This document shows positions 26,429-34,391 of a stretch of 64,000 nt of DNA, piece by piece; the stretch's first letter is position 1; each line of letters begins with the position of its first letter. Origin of the DNA: Flavobacterium sp. (GTDB lineage Bacteria; Bacteroidota; Bacteroidia; Flavobacteriales; Flavobacteriaceae); assembly GCA_014379405.1 (NCBI GenBank), contig JACMLU010000004.1, positions 124,001-188,000 of the forward strand. Reading direction: 5' to 3'. The notes beneath the pieces were generated by a model. That model searched no databases. It saw nothing but the letters and a program-made list of their open reading frames with translations, and was not told the origin of the DNA. The translations under genes were made by a program, and so were the position numbers.

Positions 26429-28398
26429 TGAAAAGATATCCCCTAAAAAACATTTTTACCGTAGTTGCCCTCTTGTGCTCTTCCCTTTTTTTTGCACAAG
26501 AATATTCCTTTAAAAACTACGATTGGGACGAGAAAGAAACTAAAGTCGAAATCCCGGAACAATACAAAAACGAGAAAGAAGTCATCCTGCAACGAAATAT
26601 AAAAATCGAAATTGTGGTTGCAGACAAAAATGCGAAACAATATCATTTGTTGCACGAAAAAATCTTCATCAATTCAGATGATGCCATCGAACGCAACAAC
26701 AAAATTTACATTCCGTTTAGTCTGGACGAAAAGGTTTTACTTAACAAAGCCAGAGTTATCCTGAAAAATGGGATGGTCATCCATTTGGACAAAAAAGACA
26801 TCAAGGAAGATGTGGATCAGGAAAAAGGAATGAAATACAATTATTTTGCTGTAAACGGTTTAGAAAAAGGAGCCGTAATCGAAAAGATTTATGTTCTTGA
26901 AGAAAGTCCTGAGTTCACCGGAAACACTATCAAAATGCAAGATGACTACCCAATTGCCGACTTGCATTTTGAATTAATCACTCCAAATTATCTTATTTTC
27001 AAGACCAAATCCTACAACGGATTAAGCGAAGCGGCTATCGATGAAAAAAGTATGGCGAACAAACTAATTCTTTCTATTTCTGAAAAGAACATTCCAGCTT
27101 TGGACAACGATGAAAACTATTCGAATTGGAATTTACAATTAAAATTATTTCGCTATAAATTAGATGAAAATCTAATGAATGGTGGTCGAAATCTAAATAA
27201 TTTTAAAGGGTTTTCAACAAGTGTATTCGATAGATTAAATCCAGAATTAGACAAAAAAGATCAAAAGATAGTAGATGATTTTTGCAAGACAATCCCAAAA
27301 TCAAACGATTTGCAGGAGCAGATTTGGAACATTGAAAACAAAATCAAAAAAACCATAACCTACGATAAATACATCGACAACAAGGAAACCTTGTACGAGA
27401 TAATTAACACCAAACAAGCCAACCAAACGGACATCTTGAAAATATATTTAGCTGTTTTCAAAAACTTCAAAATAGAGAACAACATCGTTTTTACCTCAAA
27501 TAGATATAAAATTCCTTTTGACAAAGAGTTTGAAAGTTATGAAAACCTGAGCGAATTGTTGTTCTATTTTCCAAGTATCAAGAAATATTTGACTCCAACA
27601 GAAATTGAATATCGCATTCCTTTATTTCCGATGACAATAGCCAATAATAACGGCTTGTTCATCAAGGAAAAAACATTTGCAGGAGTCAAAATGGGCATTG
27701 GTGAAATTAATTTTATCGAAATTCCAGGTAACGACATTTCACACGACATTATGAACATTACCGTTGATTTTACAAATGATATTGAAAATCCTTTGATTAC
27801 TAGCAACCTTACTTTTGGAGGCTACTCTGGTTTAAATTTTCAACCTATCAAGGATTTTGCATCGGCAGAACAATACAAAGCTTTTTTGAAAAATGTAGCC
27901 GAAAACTACACCGTGGAAACAGAATACAAAACCTTGACCACTGAAAATGACGGAACAGAATTCATCGGCAAGAAACCTTTTGTTTTGAATGTTTCCTATG
28001 ACGGAAAAGATCTAACCAAAAAAGCGGGAGAAAACTACTTGTTCTCTGTTGGAGAAACCATTGGCAAACAAATGGAATTCTACCAAGAAAACAAAAGAAC
28101 ATTGCCGGTAGAGATTGATTATCCGCATTTTTACACTAGAAACATCAAAATTTTGTTACCAAAAGGAGCCACGGTAAAAAATCTAGACAAATTCACAATG
28201 GATTTTAAAACAAATATCAACGGAAAAACCGAAGCGGCATTCATTAGCAAATACACCAAAAAAGGCGATGAAATTTTAGTAGAAAACACCGAGTTTTACA
28301 ATATCATAAACTATCCGTTAAACAAGTTTGAGGAGTACAAAGCCGTTATCAACGCCGCTGCCGACTTTAATAAAATTGTGATTATCGTGACGAAATAA
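26428..28398 (+). CDS. DUF3857 protein lacking the transglutaminase triad
   Basis: 656 aa with a signal peptide (LKNIFTVVALLCSSLFFAQ). Residues about 45-260 match the DUF3857 domain (LLHEKIFINSDDAIE, VILKNGMVIHLDKKDI, LEKGAVIEKIYVLEE). The middle part aligns in layout with the upstream gene, but where that protein has FGDCKDMA this one reads KQANQTDILKIY, and no histidine or aspartate counterpart is evident, so it is probably catalytically dead. It overlaps the upstream stop by one base (TAATG), implying coupled expression and perhaps a structural or pseudoenzyme partner. Confidence 0.83.
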   Translation: MKRYPLKNIFTVVALLCSSLFFAQEYSFKNYDWDEKETKVEIPEQYKNEKEVILQRNIKIEIVVADKNAKQYHLLHEKIFINSDDAIERNNKIYIPFSLDEKVLLNKARVILKNGMVIHLDKKDIKEDVDQEKGMKYNYFAVNGLEKGAVIEKIYVLEESPEFTGNTIKMQDDYPIADLHFELITPNYLIFKTKSYNGLSEAAIDEKSMANKLILSISEKNIPALDNDENYSNWNLQLKLFRYKLDENLMNGGRNLNNFKGFSTSVFDRLNPELDKKDQKIVDDFCKTIPKSNDLQEQIWNIENKIKKTITYDKYIDNKETLYEIINTKQANQTDILKIYLAVFKNFKIENNIVFTSNRYKIPFDKEFESYENLSELLFYFPSIKKYLTPTEIEYRIPLFPMTIANNNGLFIKEKTFAGVKMGIGEINFIEIPGNDISHDIMNITVDFTNDIENPLITSNLTFGGYSGLNFQPIKDFASAEQYKAFLKNVAENYTVETEYKTLTTENDGTEFIGKKPFVLNVSYDGKDLTKKAGENYLFSVGETIGKQMEFYQENKRTLPVEIDYPHFYTRNIKILLPKGATVKNLDKFTMDFKTNINGKTEAAFISKYTKKGDEILVENTEFYNIINYPLNKFEEYKAVINAAADFNKIVIIVTK

Positions 28399-28425
28399 GC
28401 TTTAGAAGCTGGAGAAAAAAATTAG

Positions 28426-28484
28426 ACCGCAAATTCGCAAATTAAATCCATCAAAACAGATGAAAAATTTGCGAATTTGTGGTT
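28426..28484. repeat. Word palindrome between convergent genes (CCGCAAATTCGCAAATT)
   Basis: Left arm ACCGCAAATTCGCAAATT and right arm AATTTGCGAATTTGTGGTT pair almost fully around about 22 nt. It may also serve as a terminator for the DUF3857 gene or the DUF3820 gene. Confidence 0.75.
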
Positions 28485-28494
28485 TAATTTTGCT

Positions 28495-28725
28495 TTATGG
28501 TTTTGGATATCTTTTTCGAATATTGCGAATCAACTCTTCGAGTCCGTTGAGTTTTAATTCGTAAACCAATTGTAGTTGCTGTCCCAATTCTCCTTTTGGG
28601 AAACCTTTGTTGGAATACCAAACAACGTAATACTCCGGCAAATCAATGAGATATCTGCCTTCATATTTGCCAAAAGGCATTTTCGTATGAGCCAGTTTGA
28701 TGAGTTGTTTTGGGTCTTGTTCCAT
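28495..28725 (-). CDS. DUF3820 family small protein
   Basis: 76 aa. The central MPFGKYEGRYLIDLPEYYVVWYSNKGFP is the signature of DUF3820 (also called the putative quorum-sensing-regulated factor family), a small soluble domain with no biochemical function known to me. The length equals the family domain, so it is complete. It lies between two intergenic palindromes, convergent with the DUF3857 operon. Confidence 0.88.
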   Translation of the reverse strand: MEQDPKQLIKLAHTKMPFGKYEGRYLIDLPEYYVVWYSNKGFPKGELGQQLQLVYELKLNGLEELIRNIRKRYPKP

Positions 28726-28730
28726 AATTG

Positions 28731-28810
28731 AAGTGGGAAGTCAGAAGTTAGAAGAGGGAAGTTAAAAGTAGTAGAGATAAAGAAATTTTTCTTCTAACTT
28801 CTTTCTTCTA
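28731..28810. repeat. Intergenic word palindrome (AGAAGTTAGAAG)
   Basis: The left part repeats GGAAGT, CAGAAGTTAGAAG and GGGAAGTTAAAAG; the right part is its complement CTTCTAACTTCTTTCTTCT. It separates the OsmC gene from the DUF3820 gene and runs into the OsmC stop. Confidence 0.65.
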
Positions 28811-29209
28811 TTTCCAAATAAAACTAATTCTTTTATCAATATCAGGATTCAAACTCAAGAAAACAGGACAAGTCATAGCGGTTCTTTCGAGTATAGTTTT
28901 GGTTTTCTCATCGGTAACAACATTCATGTCAAAAACAATTTCGATGGTGTTGATGCGTCTTGGTTCAGCTTGCATAATTTTGGTTACCGCAGCAGTTGAA
29001 CCCGTGAAATCTACATTCAAATCTCTTGCCTTGATTCCCATCACGGTCATCATACAACTGGCCAAAGCATTGGCTACAGTATCGGTTGGCGAAAAAGCCT
29101 CGCCTTTTCCGTTGTTGTCAATTGGTGCATCCGAAATGATTTCGCTGCCGGATTGCAAATGAATGGAAGATGTTCTTAAATCTCCTAAATAAGTTACTTT
29201 TGAGGTCAT
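28808..29209 (-). CDS. OsmC family peroxiredoxin-like protein
   Basis: 133 aa. OsmC/Ohr-type protein that reduces organic peroxides with a pair of reactive cysteines. Family features: ALASCMMTVMGIKARD with the first cysteine near residue 52 and MTCPVFLSLNPDI with the second near residue 114. The sequence DTVANALASCMMT places it in the YhfA/OsmC branch rather than Ohr. The neighbouring catalase and SDR genes suggest a stress-response area, although there is no sign that they share a transcript (247-base gap to katE). Confidence 0.9.
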   Translation of the reverse strand: MTSKVTYLGDLRTSSIHLQSGSEIISDAPIDNNGKGEAFSPTDTVANALASCMMTVMGIKARDLNVDFTGSTAAVTKIMQAEPRRINTIEIVFDMNVVTDEKTKTILERTAMTCPVFLSLNPDIDKRISFIWK

Positions 29210-29363
29210 TATTTTACTTGCTTTTAATCATTATTTAAATCTAAAAATACTCGATTTTTCCAAATGTACTGCTTTTATTTTAAATTCAAAAAGTAAAAAA
29301 ACAAACCTAAATTATATCGGATTTATTCCAAACAACACCAGTCTTGTACATTCACAAAAGAGC

Positions 29364-29385
29364 CTAAAGATTTGAAAATCTTTAG
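29364..29385. terminator. Hairpin downstream of the catalase gene
   Basis: CTAAAGATTT and AAATCTTTAG, with GA at the centre, lie about 70 bases past the catalase stop. There is no clear U run on the minus strand, so termination is only possible, not shown. Confidence 0.4.
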
Positions 29386-29456
29386 ACTTTATACGTCATT
29401 CCTTAATATCATTAGAAATTCTATCGTAACTTTCTGCTGTTTTGTACAACAATTTT

Positions 29457-31607
29457 CTATAATTGTACTTCTCTTTCCCAATAACGATGTTGGCCCAAAG
29501 CATCAACAAAAGAAGAAGCGAAGTCTTTATCGGCTGTTTTTTCGCTCGTCAACAAACCTGCATCCTTAATTATTCCATTTTCTTTATCTAAAGCTGCTGC
29601 GAGGAGCTCTGCTCCTTGGCTTTCGGCGGCAATAAATTTGCAATGTTTGTATGAATCCGTAATAAATTCTTTGACTTCTTTTAATTCTTTTAATTCCAAT
29701 ATTCCCTTTCCTCCAGGAACAAAAGTTCCGTCAAATAATACCGAGGCTGTAATTAAATAACTTTGGTCAACCGAAATTTCAATACCTTCTTCCGATAAAA
29801 TTGTGCCTAAATGTGGGGCAATAATCTTGACAACAGCACCGGCATCTTTTAAAGCTAATTTCATGCTTTTTACTGAAGCAGCATTCACGCCATCGGCGCA
29901 TAGAAAAGCGATTTGTCGGGTTGCAATTGTGTTGGATACTGTTGGGTTTTTCAACATGCTCAAAGCATCAGAAACCTCTACCGTTTGTTTTACTGCTTTA
30001 GGTTCTTGTTTGATGTGGGTATCATCCGCACTTACGCCGTGATTAATAGGTCTTTCCAACTCTTGTGGCACAGTCATACCCAATCCTTTGGCAACTTTGC
30101 TGGCCAATATTTTATCGACTTGCGACAATAATCCTAGCATTCTTTCCCTGATTGCGAACGTTTCCACCTTTCCCAATTCAAAACGCAAAGCTTTGATAAT
30201 ATGCCCTTGTTCAATCCCGGTTTGGCTGTCATAAAAAAGTTGTGCTTGACTAAAGTGATCCGAAAAACTCAAACTTCGTTCACGGACTTTGTGCGCATCT
30301 ATTCTCTCATTGAAACTGGCAAAACCGCCTTCGTCAATTTTAGCCTGAAACGGACAACCACCTCCCAATGAATTGGGATGGTAACTCACTCGCCCAACAG
30401 CTATCTCCTGACGCATGTGCCCATCACGCTGGTTGTTGTGCATGGGTGCAATGGTACGATTAATCGGGATTTCGTGAAAATTAGGACTTCCTAATCGGGA
30501 CAATTGTGTGTCGGTATAGGAAAACAATCTTCCTTGCAATAATGGATCATTGGTAAAATCAATTCCCGGCACAACGTGTCCTGGATGAAAAGCAACTTGC
30601 TCTGTTTCTGCAAAAAAATTATCCGGATTTTTATCCAAAACCATTTTTCCAATGATGGTTACGGGAACCAATTCTTCCGGAACCAATTTGGTTGGATCCA
30701 GCAAATCAAAGTCAAATTTGTGTTCGTCACTTTCAGGTATGATTTGCACACCTAATTCCCATTCCGGGAAATTTCCAGAATCAATGGCTTCCCATAAATC
30801 CTGCCTGTGAAAATCGGAATTCTTTCCTGAAATTTTTTGAGCTTCATCCCAAACCACAGCATGAGTTCCTAATTTAGGTTTCCAATGAAATTTCACAAAA
30901 TGAGATTCGTTTTTGGCATTAATAAATCGGAACGTATGAACACCAAAACCTTCCATCATTCGAAGACTCCTTGGAATGGCGCGATCACTCATTACCCACA
31001 TAATCATGTGCATCGACTCGGGCATTAGGGAAATGAAATCCCAAAAGGTATCGTGAGCCGAAGCCGCTTGTGGCATTTCGTTATGCGGTTCCGGTTTTAC
31101 GGCATGAACCAAATCAGGGAATTTCATGGCATCCTGAATGAAGAATACAGGCATGTTGTTTCCAACCAAGTCATAATTTCCTTCCTGCGTATAAAATTTA
31201 ACCGAAAACCCACGAACGTCACGTGCCAAATCCGTGGAACCACGCGAACCAGCAACTGTGGAAAACCGAACAAAAACGGGTGTTTTTATTGTAGTGTCGT
31301 TTAAAAAACCAGCTTTAGTATATTTTTCCATTGAATCATAAAGTTCAAAATAACCGTGGGCAGCGGAACCTCTGGCATGAACAATTCTTTCAGGGATGCG
31401 TTCATGGTCAAAATGCGTTATTTTCTCTCTTAAAATAAAATCTTCCAATAAAGACGGACCCCGTTCCCCTGCTTTTAATGAATTATTATTGTCATTGATT
31501 TTTACTCCCTGATTGGTAGTCAGAAATTCATTATCAGCATAGGATTTGTTTAATTCCAAATCCTGCTGTTTAGCACTTTCTTCGATTGCCTTGTTTGTTT
31601 TTTTCAT
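29457..31607 (-). CDS. katE: Large-subunit catalase (KatE/HPII type)
   Basis: 716 aa, the size of clade 2 haem catalases with a C-terminal flavodoxin/class I glutamine-amidotransferase-like domain. It decomposes hydrogen peroxide. The catalytic histidine is H77 in RIVHARGSAAHG, the distal asparagine lies in GNNMPVFFIQDA near residue 150, and the haem-ligand tyrosine is in GRLFSYTDTQLSR near residue 360. The extra C-terminal domain starts near residue 560 (IAFLCADGVNAASV, PHLGTILSEEG). No signal peptide, so cytoplasmic. A TAnnTTTG promoter element lies about 60 bases upstream. Confidence 0.96.
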   Translation of the reverse strand: MKKTNKAIEESAKQQDLELNKSYADNEFLTTNQGVKINDNNNSLKAGERGPSLLEDFILREKITHFDHERIPERIVHARGSAAHGYFELYDSMEKYTKAGFLNDTTIKTPVFVRFSTVAGSRGSTDLARDVRGFSVKFYTQEGNYDLVGNNMPVFFIQDAMKFPDLVHAVKPEPHNEMPQAASAHDTFWDFISLMPESMHMIMWVMSDRAIPRSLRMMEGFGVHTFRFINAKNESHFVKFHWKPKLGTHAVVWDEAQKISGKNSDFHRQDLWEAIDSGNFPEWELGVQIIPESDEHKFDFDLLDPTKLVPEELVPVTIIGKMVLDKNPDNFFAETEQVAFHPGHVVPGIDFTNDPLLQGRLFSYTDTQLSRLGSPNFHEIPINRTIAPMHNNQRDGHMRQEIAVGRVSYHPNSLGGGCPFQAKIDEGGFASFNERIDAHKVRERSLSFSDHFSQAQLFYDSQTGIEQGHIIKALRFELGKVETFAIRERMLGLLSQVDKILASKVAKGLGMTVPQELERPINHGVSADDTHIKQEPKAVKQTVEVSDALSMLKNPTVSNTIATRQIAFLCADGVNAASVKSMKLALKDAGAVVKIIAPHLGTILSEEGIEISVDQSYLITASVLFDGTFVPGGKGILELKELKEVKEFITDSYKHCKFIAAESQGAELLAAALDKENGIIKDAGLLTSEKTADKDFASSFVDALGQHRYWEREVQL

Positions 31608-31666
31608 TTCATTTTATGTTTAATTATTTAAAGTAAACAATTGTAATTCAATGGAATACTGTCTTT

Positions 31667-31674
31667 CAAATTTA
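31667..31674 (-). promoter_or_regulatory. Bacteroidota -7 promoter element before katE
   Basis: On the minus strand TAAATTTG fits TAnnTTTG, 60 bases before the katE ATG. The -33 element is not clear. Confidence 0.4.
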
Positions 31675-31858
31675 AAAGTTAAATGGAATAAATTGTTACA
31701 GAATTAAATATTAATCTTATAATATTTAAGTACTTACAGTTATTTTTTTTCGGAAATTATATAATCTTATAAAAAAATGATGTGAAATAAATGAAGTATC
31801 ATCAAAGTATTTTTGACCAACATTTAAATCCTTTAATTAGAGAATTGAATAATCTACT

Positions 31859-32026
31859 ATGCCAGAAGGTCCTTCCATCGTAATTTTAAAAGAGGTTGTT
31901 CAAGAATTCAATGGACAAAAAGTTCTTGCTGTTTCCGGAAATAGTAAAATCTACATCATTCGGTTACAAAATCAAACTGTCATTGGTTTTAGAAGTTGGG
32001 GTAAGCATTTTTTAATTTGCTTTATG
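31859..32026 (+). pseudogene. Truncated formamidopyrimidine-DNA glycosylase / endonuclease VIII-like gene
   Basis: Only the N-terminal 56 codons are present: MPEGPSIVILKEVVQEFNG with catalytic P2 and E3, then VIGFRSWGKHFLICF. This is the beginning of the Fpg/Nei base-excision-repair fold. At 32027 the similarity stops abruptly and the frame runs on antisense through the end of the SDR gene to a stop at 32101. The helix-two-turn-helix and zinc-finger parts needed for DNA binding are missing, so no active glycosylase can be made. A deletion or insertion joined this 5' remnant to the SDR gene. Confidence 0.8.
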
Positions 32027-32881
32027 TTAACTGCCCACCATTTCTCCGCCATTAATATGAATGAATTGGCCTGTTACATAACTACTGTCTTCACTGGCTA
32101 AATACACATAAGCCGGACCTACTTCAGAAGGCTGCCCTGCCCTGCCCATTGGAGTATCCTGCCCAAAAACAGCAACATGGTCTTTGTCAAAACTGGCGGG
32201 AATCAAAGGAGTCCAGATGGGTCCAGGAGCCACACCATTTACCCGTATTTTTCTTTTAACCAGTGTAGCCGACAACGATCTGGTAAAACTTACAATGGCA
32301 CCTTTAGTACTGGCATAATCTACCAAATGTTCACTGCCTCTATAAGCGGTAACCGAGCTGGTATTAATAATACAATCTCCTTCTTTTAAATATTCCAATG
32401 CAAACTTGGTGATATAGAAATAAGGATAAATATTTGTTTCAAAAGTGGTATGCAAATGTTTTGTTGTGAGTTTTTCTAATTCTTCGGCAGGAAATTGAAC
32501 TGCAGCATTATTTACAATGATATTCAAGACACCAAAAGTTTTTACGCAATTTTTGACAGCACTTTCGCAAAAATTAATATCTTTAAGGTTACCGCTAATA
32601 ATCAAACATTCCTTTCCTTCTTCTTCTATTAGTTGTCTTGTTTTCTTGGCATCCTTATCTTCTGTTAGATAAACAATAGCCACATTTGCACCTTCTCTGG
32701 CAAAATGGACGGCTACACTTCGGCCAATACCGCTGTCTCCTCCTGTTATTAGTGCCACCTTACCTTTAAGTTTTTCGCTCCCTTTGTAATTTTCCCTAAT
32801 AATTTCTGGTTCCGGATTCATTTTATGTTCATATCCGGGTAGTGTTTGTTCCTGTTTTGGGAATGTTTTTATCTTTTCCAT
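32027..32881 (-). CDS. Short-chain dehydrogenase/reductase
   Basis: 284 aa. It has the classical SDR layout with an N-terminal extension: a cofactor loop ALITGGDSGIGRS near residue 45, NNAAVQFPAEE, INTSSVTAY with the catalytic serine, and YASTKGA (Tyr-x3-Lys). The long N-terminal part (PKQEQTLPGYEHKMNPEPE) is typical of the YghA/YhdF general-stress subgroup related to glucose 1-dehydrogenase, which prefers NAD(P). The substrate is unknown. Its stop codon coincides with the breakpoint of the truncated glycosylase gene. Confidence 0.92.
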   Translation of the reverse strand: MEKIKTFPKQEQTLPGYEHKMNPEPEIIRENYKGSEKLKGKVALITGGDSGIGRSVAVHFAREGANVAIVYLTEDKDAKKTRQLIEEEGKECLIISGNLKDINFCESAVKNCVKTFGVLNIIVNNAAVQFPAEELEKLTTKHLHTTFETNIYPYFYITKFALEYLKEGDCIINTSSVTAYRGSEHLVDYASTKGAIVSFTRSLSATLVKRKIRVNGVAPGPIWTPLIPASFDKDHVAVFGQDTPMGRAGQPSEVGPAYVYLASEDSSYVTGQFIHINGGEMVGS

Positions 32882-32929
32882 ATTCTTTGTTATTAAATAG
32901 TAAATTATTCGAATTTATCAAGAACAAGA

Positions 32930-32961
32930 AAACAGCTTAAATTAAGTAAATTAAGCTGTTT
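32930..32961 (-). terminator. Hairpin after the AraC-like gene
   Basis: Perfect arms AAACAGCTTAA and TTAAGCTGTTT around a 10-nt loop, between the end of the AraC-like gene and the SDR start. The U run on the minus strand is short. Confidence 0.6.
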
Positions 32962-33013
32962 CCTATTATATATGTTGTGCTGTTTCAGCTAACTAAAATA
33001 AAATTGTGCGTTT

Positions 33014-33853
33014 TCAATTTTTCATAAAAATCAAAAAATTTTGTATCGTTCTGCTAGATATTAGTCTAAATCCTTCTTGTAATTTATTGGTAAAAAATCC
33101 TCTTTTTAATTCTAAAAGCTTTATGGCAAACTCACCAGGAAGATTTATGACAAAACGGGTGGCACTTTTAATTTCATCGATTCGTTTTATTGTAAAAGAA
33201 TAAATCTCATCTGCTATTTCAGAAAACCCATCAGTATTTTGCTCAATTTCCATTTCCAGGATATTTCCCAGAATACGGTTTTTTAATACGTTTCCAACAT
33301 TACCGTTTTGGGTTAAAGTATTAAGTCCTTTTATTTTATCTGCAATTTTGGAATTTTGAACTCTAACATTTAAATAATCTTCTTTCGTGTTGAAAAATGT
33401 ATTTTTTAATTTATTTACTAATTCAGCGTTTTTTTGAGTAACACTAGTATTTGTTCCTATACTAATTACCGAAAATTCAATAGGAATGTGTTTTTCAAAA
33501 TGCAAAATGCTATTTACTCTGGCAGCACTTTTTAGAATTCCTGAATACTGTTTTTTGATTCTTTTTTTCTCTCCCTGCTCTCCAAAACTATGTTGAAGAC
33601 TTCCTTGGGAACAATAAGCAAAGAAAATAGGCGATGTAGAGAGAGATTCAATACTTAGTCTGACATCTTCATAAAATATCACATTAAATTCCATAAAAGT
33701 TATTCCGTCTGGAAATGTTGTTCCTTTGATATTTCCTTCAGCAAATGCTAAATTATATTCATCATTTTTTACAATTAATGTACCGTTGAAATTATCTTTC
33801 AAATCATTAAAAACATCTTGTGTTTTTCCAGCCTTTAGATATATACTTTTCAT
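33014..33853 (-). CDS. AraC-family regulator-like protein with incomplete DNA-binding domain
   Basis: 279 aa. The N-terminal part (MEFNVIFYEDVRLSIES..., IEFSVISIGTN) and the linker SFTIKRIDEIKSATRFVINLPGEFAIKLLELKRGFFTNKLQEGFRLISSRTIQNF (53 residues; shown here as landmarks only: LPGEF, NKLQEGFRL, RTIQNF) fit AraC-type regulators of Bacteroidota, of which the usual length is about 325-335 aa. The chain stops right after the first helix-turn-helix; the second, normally including the conserved F-x3-F-K-x3-G-x2-P region, is missing and I do not find it in another frame before the terminator. It may be a truncated, non-functional or dominant-negative regulator. Confidence 0.7.
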   Translation of the reverse strand: MKSIYLKAGKTQDVFNDLKDNFNGTLIVKNDEYNLAFAEGNIKGTTFPDGITFMEFNVIFYEDVRLSIESLSTSPIFFAYCSQGSLQHSFGEQGEKKRIKKQYSGILKSAARVNSILHFEKHIPIEFSVISIGTNTSVTQKNAELVNKLKNTFFNTKEDYLNVRVQNSKIADKIKGLNTLTQNGNVGNVLKNRILGNILEMEIEQNTDGFSEIADEIYSFTIKRIDEIKSATRFVINLPGEFAIKLLELKRGFFTNKLQEGFRLISSRTIQNFLIFMKN

Positions 33854-34056
33854 TTTTAATGGATTTTAAAATAATTGTCAATTCTTTATAATTCTTAGAA
33901 AGTAAATTATAAATAGTTATTATTTTTATATATTCAAATTTCGTAATCCATTCACTGTTTGAGTTATACAATTAAAACATAAAGTTTCATAATTTTTATA
34001 AACTAAAATCCAATACCAAATTACAAAGAGCTAATTACTAAAAAACCAGAAAAGCA

Positions 34057-34091
34057 AAAAGGGTTAGAATATTAAATATTCTAACCCTTTT
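34057..34091 (-). terminator. Strong terminator of the YdaT-like gene
   Basis: Perfect 17-bp arms (left arm AAAAGGGTTAGAATATT) with one central base, with A and T runs on the two sides; it lies 18 bases after the YdaT-like stop. Confidence 0.85.
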
Positions 34092-34108
34092 AAAATTTGT
34101 ATTACAAA

Positions 34109-34315
34109 CTAGGATTTATCTTTTGAATCCTTTTCTATTTTCTTAGTTCCATTATCCAATGTTTCTTTAGCTTTACTAATCGCTATAGCAATAACAGCTC
34201 CTTCATCCAGTTTTCCTTCGTCCAATATTGCGTTGGCTATTTCAACAGCTTTGTTGCGAACTCGCACAGGTAGATTCTTCATCGCAAGTGGATAATCTTT
34301 CTTCGTCCAAGGCAT
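34109..34315 (-). CDS. YdaT-like small stress protein
   Basis: 68 aa from the ATG at 34315; the longer frame to 34405 enters the LysM gene and is unlikely. MPWTKKDYPLAMKNLPVRVRNKAVEIANAIL and the following EGAVIAIAISKAKE are the signature of a small soluble protein family found in general-stress regulons of Bacillus (YdaT) and in Bacteroidota. The second half is lysine-rich. The biochemical role is unknown. The neighbouring SDR, catalase and OsmC genes are of the same stress-response kind. Confidence 0.8.
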   Translation of the reverse strand: MPWTKKDYPLAMKNLPVRVRNKAVEIANAILDEGKLDEGAVIAIAISKAKETLDNGTKKIEKDSKDKS

Positions 34316-34391
34316 AGTACTCCATTTTAAATCACACGAATTGAATAGATTAAAGTGATTAATTATATTACATACCTGAGAACCGCAAATT

